DNA from: JAAEQG01 sp043803085
GTDB taxonomy: Bacteria; Planctomycetota; Phycisphaerae; UBA1845
Direction of reading: 5' to 3'
Assembly: GCA_043803085.1 (NCBI GenBank)
Contig: JAZDKM010000001.1
Location: 1-64,000, forward strand
DNA length: 64,000 bases
Shown here: one piece after another, positions 29,361-37,104 of the stretch
Layout: the number at the start of each line of letters is the position of its first letter
Position numbering within the stretch: the stretch's first letter is position 1
The notes under the pieces: generated by a model
Databases searched by the model: none
What the model was told of the DNA's origin: nothing
The model's input: the letters and a program-made list of their open reading frames with translations, nothing else
Position numbers and translations under genes: made by a program

Positions 29361-31916
29361 GCCTCCCGAGCCGGTTTCGCGGATGCCCACGCCTAGCATG
29401 ATCGTACTGTGGCCCGAGCCAACGACCAGGGTGTCCGAGTTGTCGCTCACGCCGATGAGGTTGGTTTGCGTGGCATAGACGCCGATCCCGGCGATCACCA
29501 GGGTCGCAGTCACCGGCACGTCCACGGAGGTCACCGTGTTGGGGGGCGTGAGGCTAACGGACCCGATGACTTGAGGGACGGCATTGTACACCGTCACCAG
29601 GGAGGCGTCCTCGGCGACGCCGTCGATGGTCACGATGCTGTCGCGATCCACGACGGGGCTGCGGACGACCGGCGGTATGGGTTTCTGCGGGGCCAACTCG
29701 GGGAAGGTGACCCGGCCTTTGGTGATGCAGGCGTCGTCATACCACGCGTCCCCGTAGGTCGAGCTGAAGCCGGAGCCGATGTAGACGTTGTTGAAGTTTC
29801 CGTTGGCGGGATCCCGCGGCATGTCCCGCTCGGCGAGCTTGCCGTCGACATAGAAGTCCACCGTGCTGGTCTTGATCACGGCGGTGAAGGTGCGCCAGCC
29901 GACCGTGCGCGGAGGGGCCAGGCCGTCGAGATTGAAGTAGTGGGCGGACGAGTACTCGATGCGGCCGAAATAGCGGTTCACATTAAGCACCTCGGAGTAG
30001 GAGGAGAAGTAGCTGGTGACGCCATAGGCGACGACCTGGTTCGGGACGCCGCCGATGACGACGTCGTCCTTAATCTCCGCCCACTGGCGATAGGAGGAGG
30101 AGATGGCACCCTGGGTGTCATACATGTGGACGGTGTAGATCAACGGGTGGGTGTCGGTGCCGCTGACGCGGCTGGCCAGGGTGTACACGCTGCTCCAGGC
30201 GGCGCCGCTGGTTCCTCCCATGGGCGAGTACATGGACTTGGCGCCGCCCGGCGTGGCGTTTTTGAGGGTGCTCAGTTGGAGGTTCGCATCGCTGGGGCCC
30301 GGCGCCCAGACGGCGTCGAAAGCCGCCTGGTTGGCATAGCTTTCAAAGTTGTCGCAGAAAACCGTCGTCAATTCGTTGGTGGTCACGGTGACGACCAGGG
30401 ACGGATCGCTGGTCAGACCCTCAACCACCATGGTAGCGTATAAGAGTTCCCCCATATTCAGAGGGGCGGGCGCGGTGTAATCGTATGTGGTCTGCCCGCC
30501 ACCAACCACTTGGACGCCTAGGCTGTCCCATTCGGTCCCGTTGGTGCTCAGGAACACCTCGACCTCGGAGGCTGTCGAGGAGATGCCGGCCAGGCCGACG
30601 ATGCTCTCGCCGTCGGCGGGCGGGACATTGATGACGGGGCCGGGGAACGGCGCGTTGGTCACCGTCACGCCGGGCGATTCGGTGCTGGTGCGGTCGGTGA
30701 CGCTGTCGTGCTGGGTGGCGGTGTACACGTCGCCCTCCTGCGCCGCAGCGATGGTGAGGGTGACCTGAGTCACGCCGTTGGTGTCGTAATCAAAGGGGCT
30801 GCCGCCGTTCTTGTACAGCGTGACCAGGTCCACCGTGGCGATGAGGTCCTTCACCGTCACGGTCGTGTCATTGGTGTAGATCGGTGAGACCACGGTGGGC
30901 GTGGGTATCGGGTCCTCGACGGTGGCCTCGAACTGCAATTCGTCGATGGCGAAGTCGATGTAAACGGCGTAGTCGCTGGTCACGTTGGTGATGGCCAGAT
31001 GCTCGAGCGTACCGCGATCGTTAGGGGCGTCCAGGATGCCGTTGCCCCCGGCAAAAGCGGCGACTCCGGCGGAGACGGTTTGCAGGGGAGTGACCGGGTT
31101 CAGGTCGTGGTCCCACAAGACGTCCCCAGTGGTCAGATCAAACTCGATCTGGCGGAACGCGTTATAAACCGGAACGGTCAACGCGGGAATGGGAATGCGT
31201 TGGGCGTCGAGGTCCCGGATATACCCCGAGTAAAGCACGTCGTCCCCAAGGCGCGTGGAGTTCAGCACGCGGTTGGGCCCCCAGGAAATCGCAATGGTCT
31301 GGCCTGCTCCGTTGGTGGTGGCCACGTCGTCGGGGAGCAGCGTCGATTCGATCAGCTCGTTAATACCCGCTTCGATCACGCTGAAGCCGTTAGTACTGAC
31401 GCCCACCCACTCGATCGGACCAGTGGTCCCGCCGTTGGCCAACTGCGGCACATCCACGCCGGTCTCCCGAATCCCCAGGCACAGACCGATCTCGCCCTGG
31501 TAATACTCGCTGGCGTTGAGGATTTTGAAACGGACCTTGCCGAGCGTGTGCAGCGATGGGTTCGGACGGTCCGGGGTGACGTTGTAACTCGTCAGTCGCA
31601 CCCAGGCATAGGGGTCGGCGGCATCCAGCCAGGAGAAGCGCACTTGATAGGAGGCATAACTGGGGGGGTCGGGGTTGGAACTTCCCCAGGTGCTGGCCCG
31701 ATACGCCGAATTGTTGTCCTCCCCAGTGACGTTAAGCACGATACCCTGGGTCGAGCCGGAGTACTGCGGCTGCCAGAACATCTCCTTAGCGGTGAGATCG
31801 TAGGGCGCACCCTCGAACGTCACCCACTCGGAAAGGTAAGGCTGGGCGCTCAGCGCCGCCGGCCAGCACCATGCCGCCAAGATGCTGATAGTCGCCACGC
31901 GCATTGTACGTGTCAT
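29277..31916 (-). CDS. Secreted multidomain beta-sandwich protein, N-terminal part of a frameshifted gene
   Basis: The start is ATG 31916, with GGAG nine bases upstream, followed by a signal peptide (MRVATISILAAWCWPAALSA). A longer open frame reaching 32021 would run through the terminator of the preceding gene and is rejected. The protein has an N-terminal jelly-roll-like domain with a DPYAWVRLTS core and an IEWVGVSTNGF strand, Ig/FN3-like linkers, and a concanavalin A/LamG-like domain (around FCDNFESYANQAAFD to DFYVDGKLAER). The last 30 or so residues, from ARPIRSPP on, are out-of-frame translation. The original protein would be about 1,115 residues. No catalytic motif is evident; cell-surface or matrix binding is likely. 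The frameshift may be a sequencing error in GGGG or a real mutation. Confidence 0.75.
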   Translation of the reverse strand: MTRTMRVATISILAAWCWPAALSAQPYLSEWVTFEGAPYDLTAKEMFWQPQYSGSTQGIVLNVTGEDNNSAYRASTWGSSNPDPPSYASYQVRFSWLDAADPYAWVRLTSYNVTPDRPNPSLHTLGKVRFKILNASEYYQGEIGLCLGIRETGVDVPQLANGGTTGPIEWVGVSTNGFSVIEAGINELIESTLLPDDVATTNGAGQTIAISWGPNRVLNSTRLGDDVLYSGYIRDLDAQRIPIPALTVPVYNAFRQIEFDLTTGDVLWDHDLNPVTPLQTVSAGVAAFAGGNGILDAPNDRGTLEHLAITNVTSDYAVYIDFAIDELQFEATVEDPIPTPTVVSPIYTNDTTVTVKDLIATVDLVTLYKNGGSPFDYDTNGVTQVTLTIAAAQEGDVYTATQHDSVTDRTSTESPGVTVTNAPFPGPVINVPPADGESIVGLAGISSTASEVEVFLSTNGTEWDSLGVQVVGGGQTTYDYTAPAPLNMGELLYATMVVEGLTSDPSLVVTVTTNELTTVFCDNFESYANQAAFDAVWAPGPSDANLQLSTLKNATPGGAKSMYSPMGGTSGAAWSSVYTLASRVSGTDTHPLIYTVHMYDTQGAISSSYRQWAEIKDDVVIGGVPNQVVAYGVTSYFSSYSEVLNVNRYFGRIEYSSAHYFNLDGLAPPRTVGWRTFTAVIKTSTVDFYVDGKLAERDMPRDPANGNFNNVYIGSGFSSTYGDAWYDDACITKGRVTFPELAPQKPIPPVVRSPVVDRDSIVTIDGVAEDASLVTVYNAVPQVIGSVSLTPPNTVTSVDVPVTATLVIAGIGVYATQTNLIGVSDNSDTLVVGSGHSTIMLGVGIRETGSGGPSARPIRSPPAPSNGSTSLPTAPRRWA

Positions 31917-31946
31917 TAGTTTTTCTCCGTATACCGTAGCCCTCGT

Positions 31947-31985
31947 AAAAAGCGATCCGTTTCGCCGAGCGCGCGACGAAACGGA
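31947..31985 (-). terminator. Rho-independent terminator after the PEP-CTERM gene
   Basis: On the minus strand a 9-bp perfect stem (TCCGTTTCG / CGAAACGGA, at 31977-31985 and 31956-31964) with a GC-rich loop is followed by a run of five T (complement of 31947-31951). It lies 58 bases after the stop of the PEP-CTERM gene and 31 bases before the next start, so it separates the two transcripts. Confidence 0.8.
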
Positions 31986-32042
31986 CGCCCACCATAAATA
32001 GAAAGAAAGATTCCCGGTCATCCGTCTTCGGACGCCGCGCGC

Positions 32043-32852
32043 CTACCGACGGCGACGCAGCAGCGCCAGCCCGCCCAAGGCCATCACGACCAGCGAAGCC
32101 GGCTCGGGCACAATCTCGACTCTCACGTTGTCCGCCCAGGAGTCCCAACCGCCCGTGGTGTACCCGGACCCGAGCACCACGCAATTGAAGGGGAAGTTGC
32201 CGGCGCCACGGAGCACGCTCTCGCCCAGGACGTCGTCGACGTAAAAGTCAAAGGAATCCGAGTCCACAGCCACGAGCAGCTCGTGCCAACCCAGGGCGCG
32301 CTTCCCGACCGGCGCGTCCCTGATGGTGAGCCAATCAGCGAGGGGGACGGAAGGGGTATACAAGGCCCGTCCCTGGTAGTACTGGACGCTGTATTGACCG
32401 TCGTCGGAGTTGCTGTTGACCCCGAGGGCTAGCAGGTTGTCCAACGTGCCGATACCGTACGAGCCTCCGGAATAACCGCGCAGTTCAACGTAGGACCGGG
32501 CGAGGTTCCAGTAGTTGGGAGGGCCGCCCGAATCTTCCAGATAGAAGTCCATGGAGAAGATCAGCGGGAACTCATCCGTGCCGTTGAACGAGCCACCCAG
32601 GTTGCGGGCGAGCCGGTTGCCCGTAGGGGCTCCACTGACAACTGGGTTCATCCAGTAAGACGGCGCGGGATCCCCGAAAGCGAGATCCAAGCGGTAAGGC
32701 AGCGGGCCCGGCGCCGTGGCGTTCGCGTTCCAAACGGCATTCAACGCCGCATCGTTGACGTAGTTGAACGGCTCGGACATCACGAGTTGCGGCTGGGCCA
32801 TGACCGCCGGCGCGAGAACCGCCATCACCACTAAACCGAAGAACATCTTCAT
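32043..32852 (-). CDS. PEP-CTERM sorted secreted protein
   Basis: A signal peptide (MKMFFGLVVMAVLAPAVMAQ) and a C-terminal PEP-CTERM signal (VPEPASLVVMALGGLALLRRRR: Pro-Glu-Pro, hydrophobic segment, Arg cluster) frame a single beta-sandwich domain. PEP-CTERM proteins are recognised by an exosortase, cleaved and released to the outside or to a matrix. The middle resembles the LamG-like domain of the downstream protein (SMDFYLEDSGG, DSFDFYVDDVLGE). The ATG at 32852 is chosen over TTG 32858 because GGAGGAGG lies six bases before it. It has its own terminator. No exosortase gene is in the window. Confidence 0.88.
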   Translation of the reverse strand: MKMFFGLVVMAVLAPAVMAQPQLVMSEPFNYVNDAALNAVWNANATAPGPLPYRLDLAFGDPAPSYWMNPVVSGAPTGNRLARNLGGSFNGTDEFPLIFSMDFYLEDSGGPPNYWNLARSYVELRGYSGGSYGIGTLDNLLALGVNSNSDDGQYSVQYYQGRALYTPSVPLADWLTIRDAPVGKRALGWHELLVAVDSDSFDFYVDDVLGESVLRGAGNFPFNCVVLGSGYTTGGWDSWADNVRVEIVPEPASLVVMALGGLALLRRRR

Positions 32853-33276
32853 ATCCAACCTCCTCCACGAGAGACCAAAAAAATGCTTCTTGCCGGTATC
32901 CCTCCTACGGACCTAAGCCCGCCCGGGAATTACCGGTAGCCAACTCTACTCTGGTGCTCTTCGTCGGAGTGCCTGTGCGCTGGGAACTGACTCTAAGCAA
33001 CTCTACCGAGTTGTGTCTCATGCAGGGACCCCTCCGCCGACACAACTCTCTACTCCCTCACACCGCATATCATAACCGGAAACCGCCGAGTCATGCAAGG
33101 GTCAAGTGAAAAACTTGTGCGATTAACCCGCATTTCTCACCACGCGTAGGGCGGGTTCTACCCGCCGCCTACGTTCTCGGCGGGCAAAGCCCGCCCTACA
33201 CCTGATCTCCTATTCCCGTGAGGATGAACTGAGGTACAGTGTCACTGGAATGAGATGCAGTGTCACTGAAATAGCC
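32853..33276. other. Non-coding region upstream of the PEP-CTERM gene, with palindromes
   Basis: About 420 bases without a credible gene. It should contain the PEP-CTERM promoter. It also holds the 33146-33199 palindrome and a short tandem direct repeat (cagtgtcactg at about 33237 and 33258) just before the end of the prepilin gene. Confidence 0.5.
33146..33199. repeat. GTAGGGCGGG dispersed palindrome
   Basis: Left arm 33146-33166 starts gtagggcgggtt and right arm 33179-33199 ends gcccgccctac. The arms are complementary except for a few bases, and each contains its own smaller GGCGGG/CCCGCC palindrome. Units of this kind are spread between genes in many GC-rich bacteria and probably form stable hairpins. 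No gene is associated. Confidence 0.75.
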
Positions 33277-34308
33277 CTAGGGCCCCCACCAGGGTGGCTT
33301 CTCGAAGTCGGTATCGGGATTCACCGTGCCCCGAAACCCATAAAAAAGCTCGAAGGAGGCCGCCACGCCCCGGACCGAGCCCAGCGCCTCGGCATGATTG
33401 TCGAAAAACGCCGTGACGGTCAACCCGTCGGACTTGGCGTTGCGAACCTGGGTGCATTGCACGTCCCGCGCCGCCGAGGTGCTAAACTCGTAACCACTAG
33501 CCCCGCGACGCATGTGAGGAGCGTAGTAAGGCATGGCCTCGCCGCTCCAGGAAGACTGGTAGGGGCCTTCCTGCTTCGGCAGCTTCGGATTGGTGCCAGA
33601 TCGTGGACGATACCAGGCATCCGCCAGCATCCATTCCCGAGAGGCATTGCGGACCCTGGTGAGATCGACCGGGCCGGTATCTTTGGTCGGGTCGCCAGGG
33701 GGCGGCCAGCTCAGCCCGAAATAATACTGCGGCTTCGTCGGCCGGGGGTTTGGGTCGACCCCTCCGGACGAGCCCTCTGGGGGAGCCGCCCGACCCCAAT
33801 TGTTGATCGCATAGTGGGTCGGATAGAGCCCGCCGCGGCTGAACCGGGTTCGAAAGTCGTAGAAGAATTGCTGGGGAACGATAAGGTCCAACTCCGGACA
33901 GATGCTAACGTTGTCGCCCATGCTGCCAATCAGCATGCCCTTGTCGCCCATGATCGGACGCAGCTTCCATGTCAACTGCCGCTCGCGCTCGTACTTGGTC
34001 GGGTCGTCACCACCGGGGTCGCCCATGCCGAGGTTGCGGTACACCGCCGGGTGGAGCGGGCCGGGCAGCGTCCCGCCGTATTCCGAGGCATACGTCATGA
34101 CCGCGAGGCCGATGGATCGGACGTTGGAAAGGCACATCACCATGCGGGCCTGCTTGCGCGCCTTGGTCAGCGAAGGAAGCAGGATCGCCACCAGCAGGGC
34201 GATAATGGAAACGACGACGAGCAGCTCCACCAGGGTAAATGCCTTGCGGCAGGCGGCGTTTGCCTGAGCGGTCGAAAGCGGCATTGGATTTTGAACTGTA
34301 TGCAGCAT
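33277..34308 (-). CDS. Type II secretion-type prepilin with large soluble domain (DUF1559-like)
   Basis: The N-terminal sequence RKAFTLVELLVVVSIIALLVAILLPSL is a type IV pilin/pseudopilin signal: a basic leader, cleavage before Phe with Glu at +5, then a hydrophobic helix that serves as assembly core and membrane anchor. The roughly 300-residue soluble part matches the expanded prepilin family of planctomycetes, often tens of copies per genome. The start at ATG 34308 (MLHTVQNPMPLS) has GAGGGG six bases upstream; a longer frame from 34407 adds an implausible leader. Function is unknown, probably surface or export related. Confidence 0.85.
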   Translation of the reverse strand: MLHTVQNPMPLSTAQANAACRKAFTLVELLVVVSIIALLVAILLPSLTKARKQARMVMCLSNVRSIGLAVMTYASEYGGTLPGPLHPAVYRNLGMGDPGGDDPTKYERERQLTWKLRPIMGDKGMLIGSMGDNVSICPELDLIVPQQFFYDFRTRFSRGGLYPTHYAINNWGRAAPPEGSSGGVDPNPRPTKPQYYFGLSWPPPGDPTKDTGPVDLTRVRNASREWMLADAWYRPRSGTNPKLPKQEGPYQSSWSGEAMPYYAPHMRRGASGYEFSTSAARDVQCTQVRNAKSDGLTVTAFFDNHAEALGSVRGVAASFELFYGFRGTVNPDTDFEKPPWWGP

Positions 34309-34805
34309 GGCTTGTCCCCTGAGGTCGCGGGCGACTCTCGTTGGTACCTGCCGAGCCGTCTCCCTCCGCCCGCCCCTTGGACCCTTGGGTCGCTCCTCCT
34401 CCTGCAAGCCAGGACCGTAGCCCGCTCGCCTCTACGGAAGAGTATACCACGACCGTGACCCCGTTGCAATCGGTTCGGTCAGCATAGAGAGGAAGCCGAG
34501 TCTGTGGCAGTTTGGGCGGGCTCCACGAACGGTCCGCCCGGCCTATTTCAGGGCCGCCTGAACTGTCACGCACCGGAGGAAGCCACGCCGCCGGCCGGGG
34601 AACACTCTACCCTTCTTGTAATCGGCCGGTTCGACCGTCCTGCACAAACCTTCTTCTGGAAACGTGGGTCTGCCAGCGTGGAGACATGGACGGGGTACCC
34701 CTTTACAGAATCCGTGTGGGGCCCTTACATTCCCCCGCGGCTGGGCCCGGACGGGGTGGTCCGAGGCGCCCCAGAACGCTTCCCGTCGCGGAGGGAACCG
34801 GGAAC
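34309..34805. other. Divergent intergenic region between the prepilin and corrinoid genes
   Basis: Nearly 500 bases with no convincing gene. The plus-strand frame from 34512 runs in frame into the corrinoid gene but has unnatural composition and no ribosome site. Promoters for both directions must lie here. A cobalamin riboswitch was looked for upstream of the corrinoid gene; no clear B12 box was found. Confidence 0.5.
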
Positions 34806-35504
34806 ATGACTGCCGCCGCGGAATCGACCGGTTCCTTCCTACCCGTCATCGGGGAATGCGTCCGCTTGGGCAAGACCGACGCTGGAACCGACATCCCCCG
34901 AGGCACGAAAGGGCAGCCCGGGGTGGTTGAATGGGTGCGGAGGGCGCTGCACGACGGAGTTAAACCGCGGACGATTCTGGAACAGGGTCTGCTGCCTAGC
35001 ATGCAGGAGACCGGACGGCGGTTCGCGGCCGGCGAGATCTTCCTGCCGGAGGTGCTCATCGCGGCGCGGGCCATGCAGGCCGGCGTCGCGGAATTGAAGC
35101 CTGCCTTGGCGGGGGGGGAGCTCCCCACCCGGGGCGTGTTCATCATTGGTACGGTCCGCGGCGATCTGCACGACATCGGCAAGAACATCGTGGGCATCAT
35201 GCTCCAAGGGGCAGGTTGGCGGGTCGAGGACCTCGGGGTGGACTGCCCTGCGGAACGGTTCTTGGAGACCCTGGGCCGTCATCCGGGCGGCGCCGTCGGA
35301 CTTTCGGCTTTGTTAACCACTACGATGTTGAACATGCGCGAAATCGTGGCCGCGATCCACGCTTGCCGCCCCCACACGGTAGTCCTCGTCGGCGGGGCGC
35401 CGGTGACGGCGGCGTTTGCCGGACGGATCGGCGCGAGCGGGTACGCCGCCGACCCGGTCCAGGCTATTGAACTGCTCAACCGACTCATGCCACGGAATCC
35501 ATGA
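34806..35504 (+). CDS. Corrinoid (B12-binding) methyltransferase protein
   Basis: A 232-residue member of the MtaC/MttC/MetH-type corrinoid proteins. These carry a methyl group on cobalamin between two methyltransferases. Residues about 30-110 form the four-helix cap (VVEWVRRALHDGVKPRTILE, FLPEVLIAARAMQAG). The Rossmann-like B12 domain follows with GDLHDIGKN (His is the lower cobalt ligand), GLSALLTTTM and VGGAPV. The ATG at 34806 has GGAGGGA about 12 bases upstream and an acceptable context. It overlaps the next gene by four bases. The substrate is unknown. Confidence 0.9.
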   Translation: MTAAAESTGSFLPVIGECVRLGKTDAGTDIPRGTKGQPGVVEWVRRALHDGVKPRTILEQGLLPSMQETGRRFAAGEIFLPEVLIAARAMQAGVAELKPALAGGELPTRGVFIIGTVRGDLHDIGKNIVGIMLQGAGWRVEDLGVDCPAERFLETLGRHPGGAVGLSALLTTTMLNMREIVAAIHACRPHTVVLVGGAPVTAAFAGRIGASGYAADPVQAIELLNRLMPRNP

Positions 35505-36595
35505 GCTGGCCTATGCACCCGCGTGTGGAGAGTTTCCCGACGCCGAGACCGGATTACCGGAGGTTCTTGGCGGCGGTTCGCCGGCAAGGCGCCGGAGCGG
35601 TCCCGCTCATCGAATTGGCCCTGGATCCGGAGGTAGTGGCTGCCCTTCTCGAGGAAGCCCTGCCAGCCACCGACGAGGAGGCCGGTCGGCGCGCTCTGGC
35701 CGAACAGACGGTACGGCTGCTGTATCGCTTGGGTTACGACGTCGTGAAGATGTCGGCCCCGATGCCCTTCGAGATTCGCCGCCTCGGCGCGGAGGACACC
35801 GCGCCCCTGAGTCGGGGGCAACGCCAGTGGCAGGATCAGCATCACGGGTGCATCACGTCGCTGGACGATCTGGCCCGGTTCCGCCGACCGGCGGGGAGCG
35901 AAGCTGATTTCGCCGCCTTCGAGGCCGCCTGCCGGATGTTGCCCGACGGCATGGCTTTGCTCGGCTTCTGCGGCGGCGTGCTGGAGCTGACTTGCGACCT
36001 GCTGGGGCTGGAGCAATTCCTTTACGCGGTTTACGACGCCCCCGAGTTGGTGGCCGCGGTGATCGACCATGTGGGTCAGACGGTTTATGAGGTTTTCGAA
36101 ATCTACTGCCAGATGGAAGCGTGCTGTGCGCTGTGGCTGGGCGATGACCTGGGCAGCAAGAACGGGCTGCTGGTCAGCCCCGATTGGCTCCGCCAGCACG
36201 TTTTCCCGTGGTACCGGCGGTACGTGGAATTGGCCCACCGGCAAGGGCGCCCCTTTTTGCTCCACAGTTGCGGCAACATTTCAGCGGTGCTACCCGACCT
36301 GATCGACGAGGTGGGCATCGACGCCAAGCACAGTTTCGAAGATGCCATCTTGCCGGTGGAGCAGTTTATCGACCGGTGGGGCGACAAGGTGGGCACGTTG
36401 GGAGGCATCGATGTGGACCTGCTGGCCCGCGGGCCGGAACAGGCGGTGGTCGCCCGCACCCGCCAGGTGCTCGAACACGCCGCGCCACGCCGCGGTTATG
36501 CCTGCGGTTCGGGAAACTCGATCACCAACTACGTTCCGCCCGATAACTACTTGGCGATGGTCGAGACCGTGGCCCGGTTCAACGGGCGTCGGTGA
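35501..36595 (+). CDS. Uroporphyrinogen decarboxylase-like corrinoid methyltransferase
   Basis: This 364-residue protein is of the UroD/MtbA/CmuC fold. The zinc-site features of the methyltransferase branch are present: HSCGN near residue 249 and CGSGNSI near 331. True UroD heme enzymes lack this His/Cys arrangement. Translation is coupled to the corrinoid gene through an ATGA overlap, so the pair should act together, one carrying and one donating or receiving a methyl group. In comparable systems such pairs demethylate methylamines, methoxy compounds or methyl halides. No reductive activase or third methyltransferase is visible nearby. Confidence 0.9.
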   Translation: MSWPMHPRVESFPTPRPDYRRFLAAVRRQGAGAVPLIELALDPEVVAALLEEALPATDEEAGRRALAEQTVRLLYRLGYDVVKMSAPMPFEIRRLGAEDTAPLSRGQRQWQDQHHGCITSLDDLARFRRPAGSEADFAAFEAACRMLPDGMALLGFCGGVLELTCDLLGLEQFLYAVYDAPELVAAVIDHVGQTVYEVFEIYCQMEACCALWLGDDLGSKNGLLVSPDWLRQHVFPWYRRYVELAHRQGRPFLLHSCGNISAVLPDLIDEVGIDAKHSFEDAILPVEQFIDRWGDKVGTLGGIDVDLLARGPEQAVVARTRQVLEHAAPRRGYACGSGNSITNYVPPDNYLAMVETVARFNGRR

Positions 36596-37104
36596 AGTGT
36601 GGTCTTCCGCAGACGCCGATCCCATCGCCAATTAGCACTACAGCGCTACTTCGCCGTGCGTGATGGCGGCCCGCACCGCAGAGTTGGGGTGGCATGGGTC
36701 AGCGGCACGTCGGCGGAGCCGGGGAGCCGCTGACCCGTGCCCACCAGCCTCCACGGACACACACGGGTCAGCTCCGAAGACTCCGCTGACCCATGCCACC
36801 CGCGTGGCGCATCCTCACGCGCAGCAACCTAGCGCTGTAATGTTAGGAAGGCTGCCAGGATTGCAGCCATACTGGACGGAGCGTGGCCTCGGTTCTCTGA
36901 CTTCCCGAGGTAAACCGTCGAGTTTACTTAGCATCGTTTCTGGTTTCCTCAAAGGGCCGTTCCCCGTACCAATCGTGGTTGCGAGTTGTTACAATGATGC
37001 TCAGCAAGGTGGGCTTCCGGTCTGGCTGGGGGACCGCCATGCCGCGGCGGTGCGGGTTGATAACCGCAGCCCAGAAAGGTGCTGTTTGCTGGGAGGTTCG
37101 AACG
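36596..37104. other. Non-coding region with a large inverted-repeat element
   Basis: About 500 bases between the UroD-like gene and the first GHL10 gene. A plus-strand frame from 36660 overlaps the next gene and is judged spurious. The 36688-36800 inverted-repeat element is the main content. The promoter of the GHL10 gene should lie in the AT-richer part around 36915-36990. Confidence 0.5.
36688..36800. repeat. 113-bp element with 18-bp perfect terminal inverted repeats
   Basis: The ends ggtggcatgggtcagcgg (36688-36705) and ccgctgacccatgccacc (36783-36800) are exact complements. Inside are a near-copy (ccgctgacccgtgcccacc at 36727-36745) and a partial gggtcagc. It is a nested palindrome that could fold into a cruciform, and looks like a non-autonomous or REP-type dispersed element. 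No flanking target duplication could be recognised. Confidence 0.75.

Noticed and set aside
34512..34805. N-terminal extension of the corrinoid protein
   Set aside because: It lacks a ribosome site and natural composition. The ATG at 34806 fits the family start.
34309..34805. Possible cobalamin riboswitch before the corrinoid gene
   Set aside because: No convincing B12 box or supporting helices could be found by eye; a covariance-model search would settle it.
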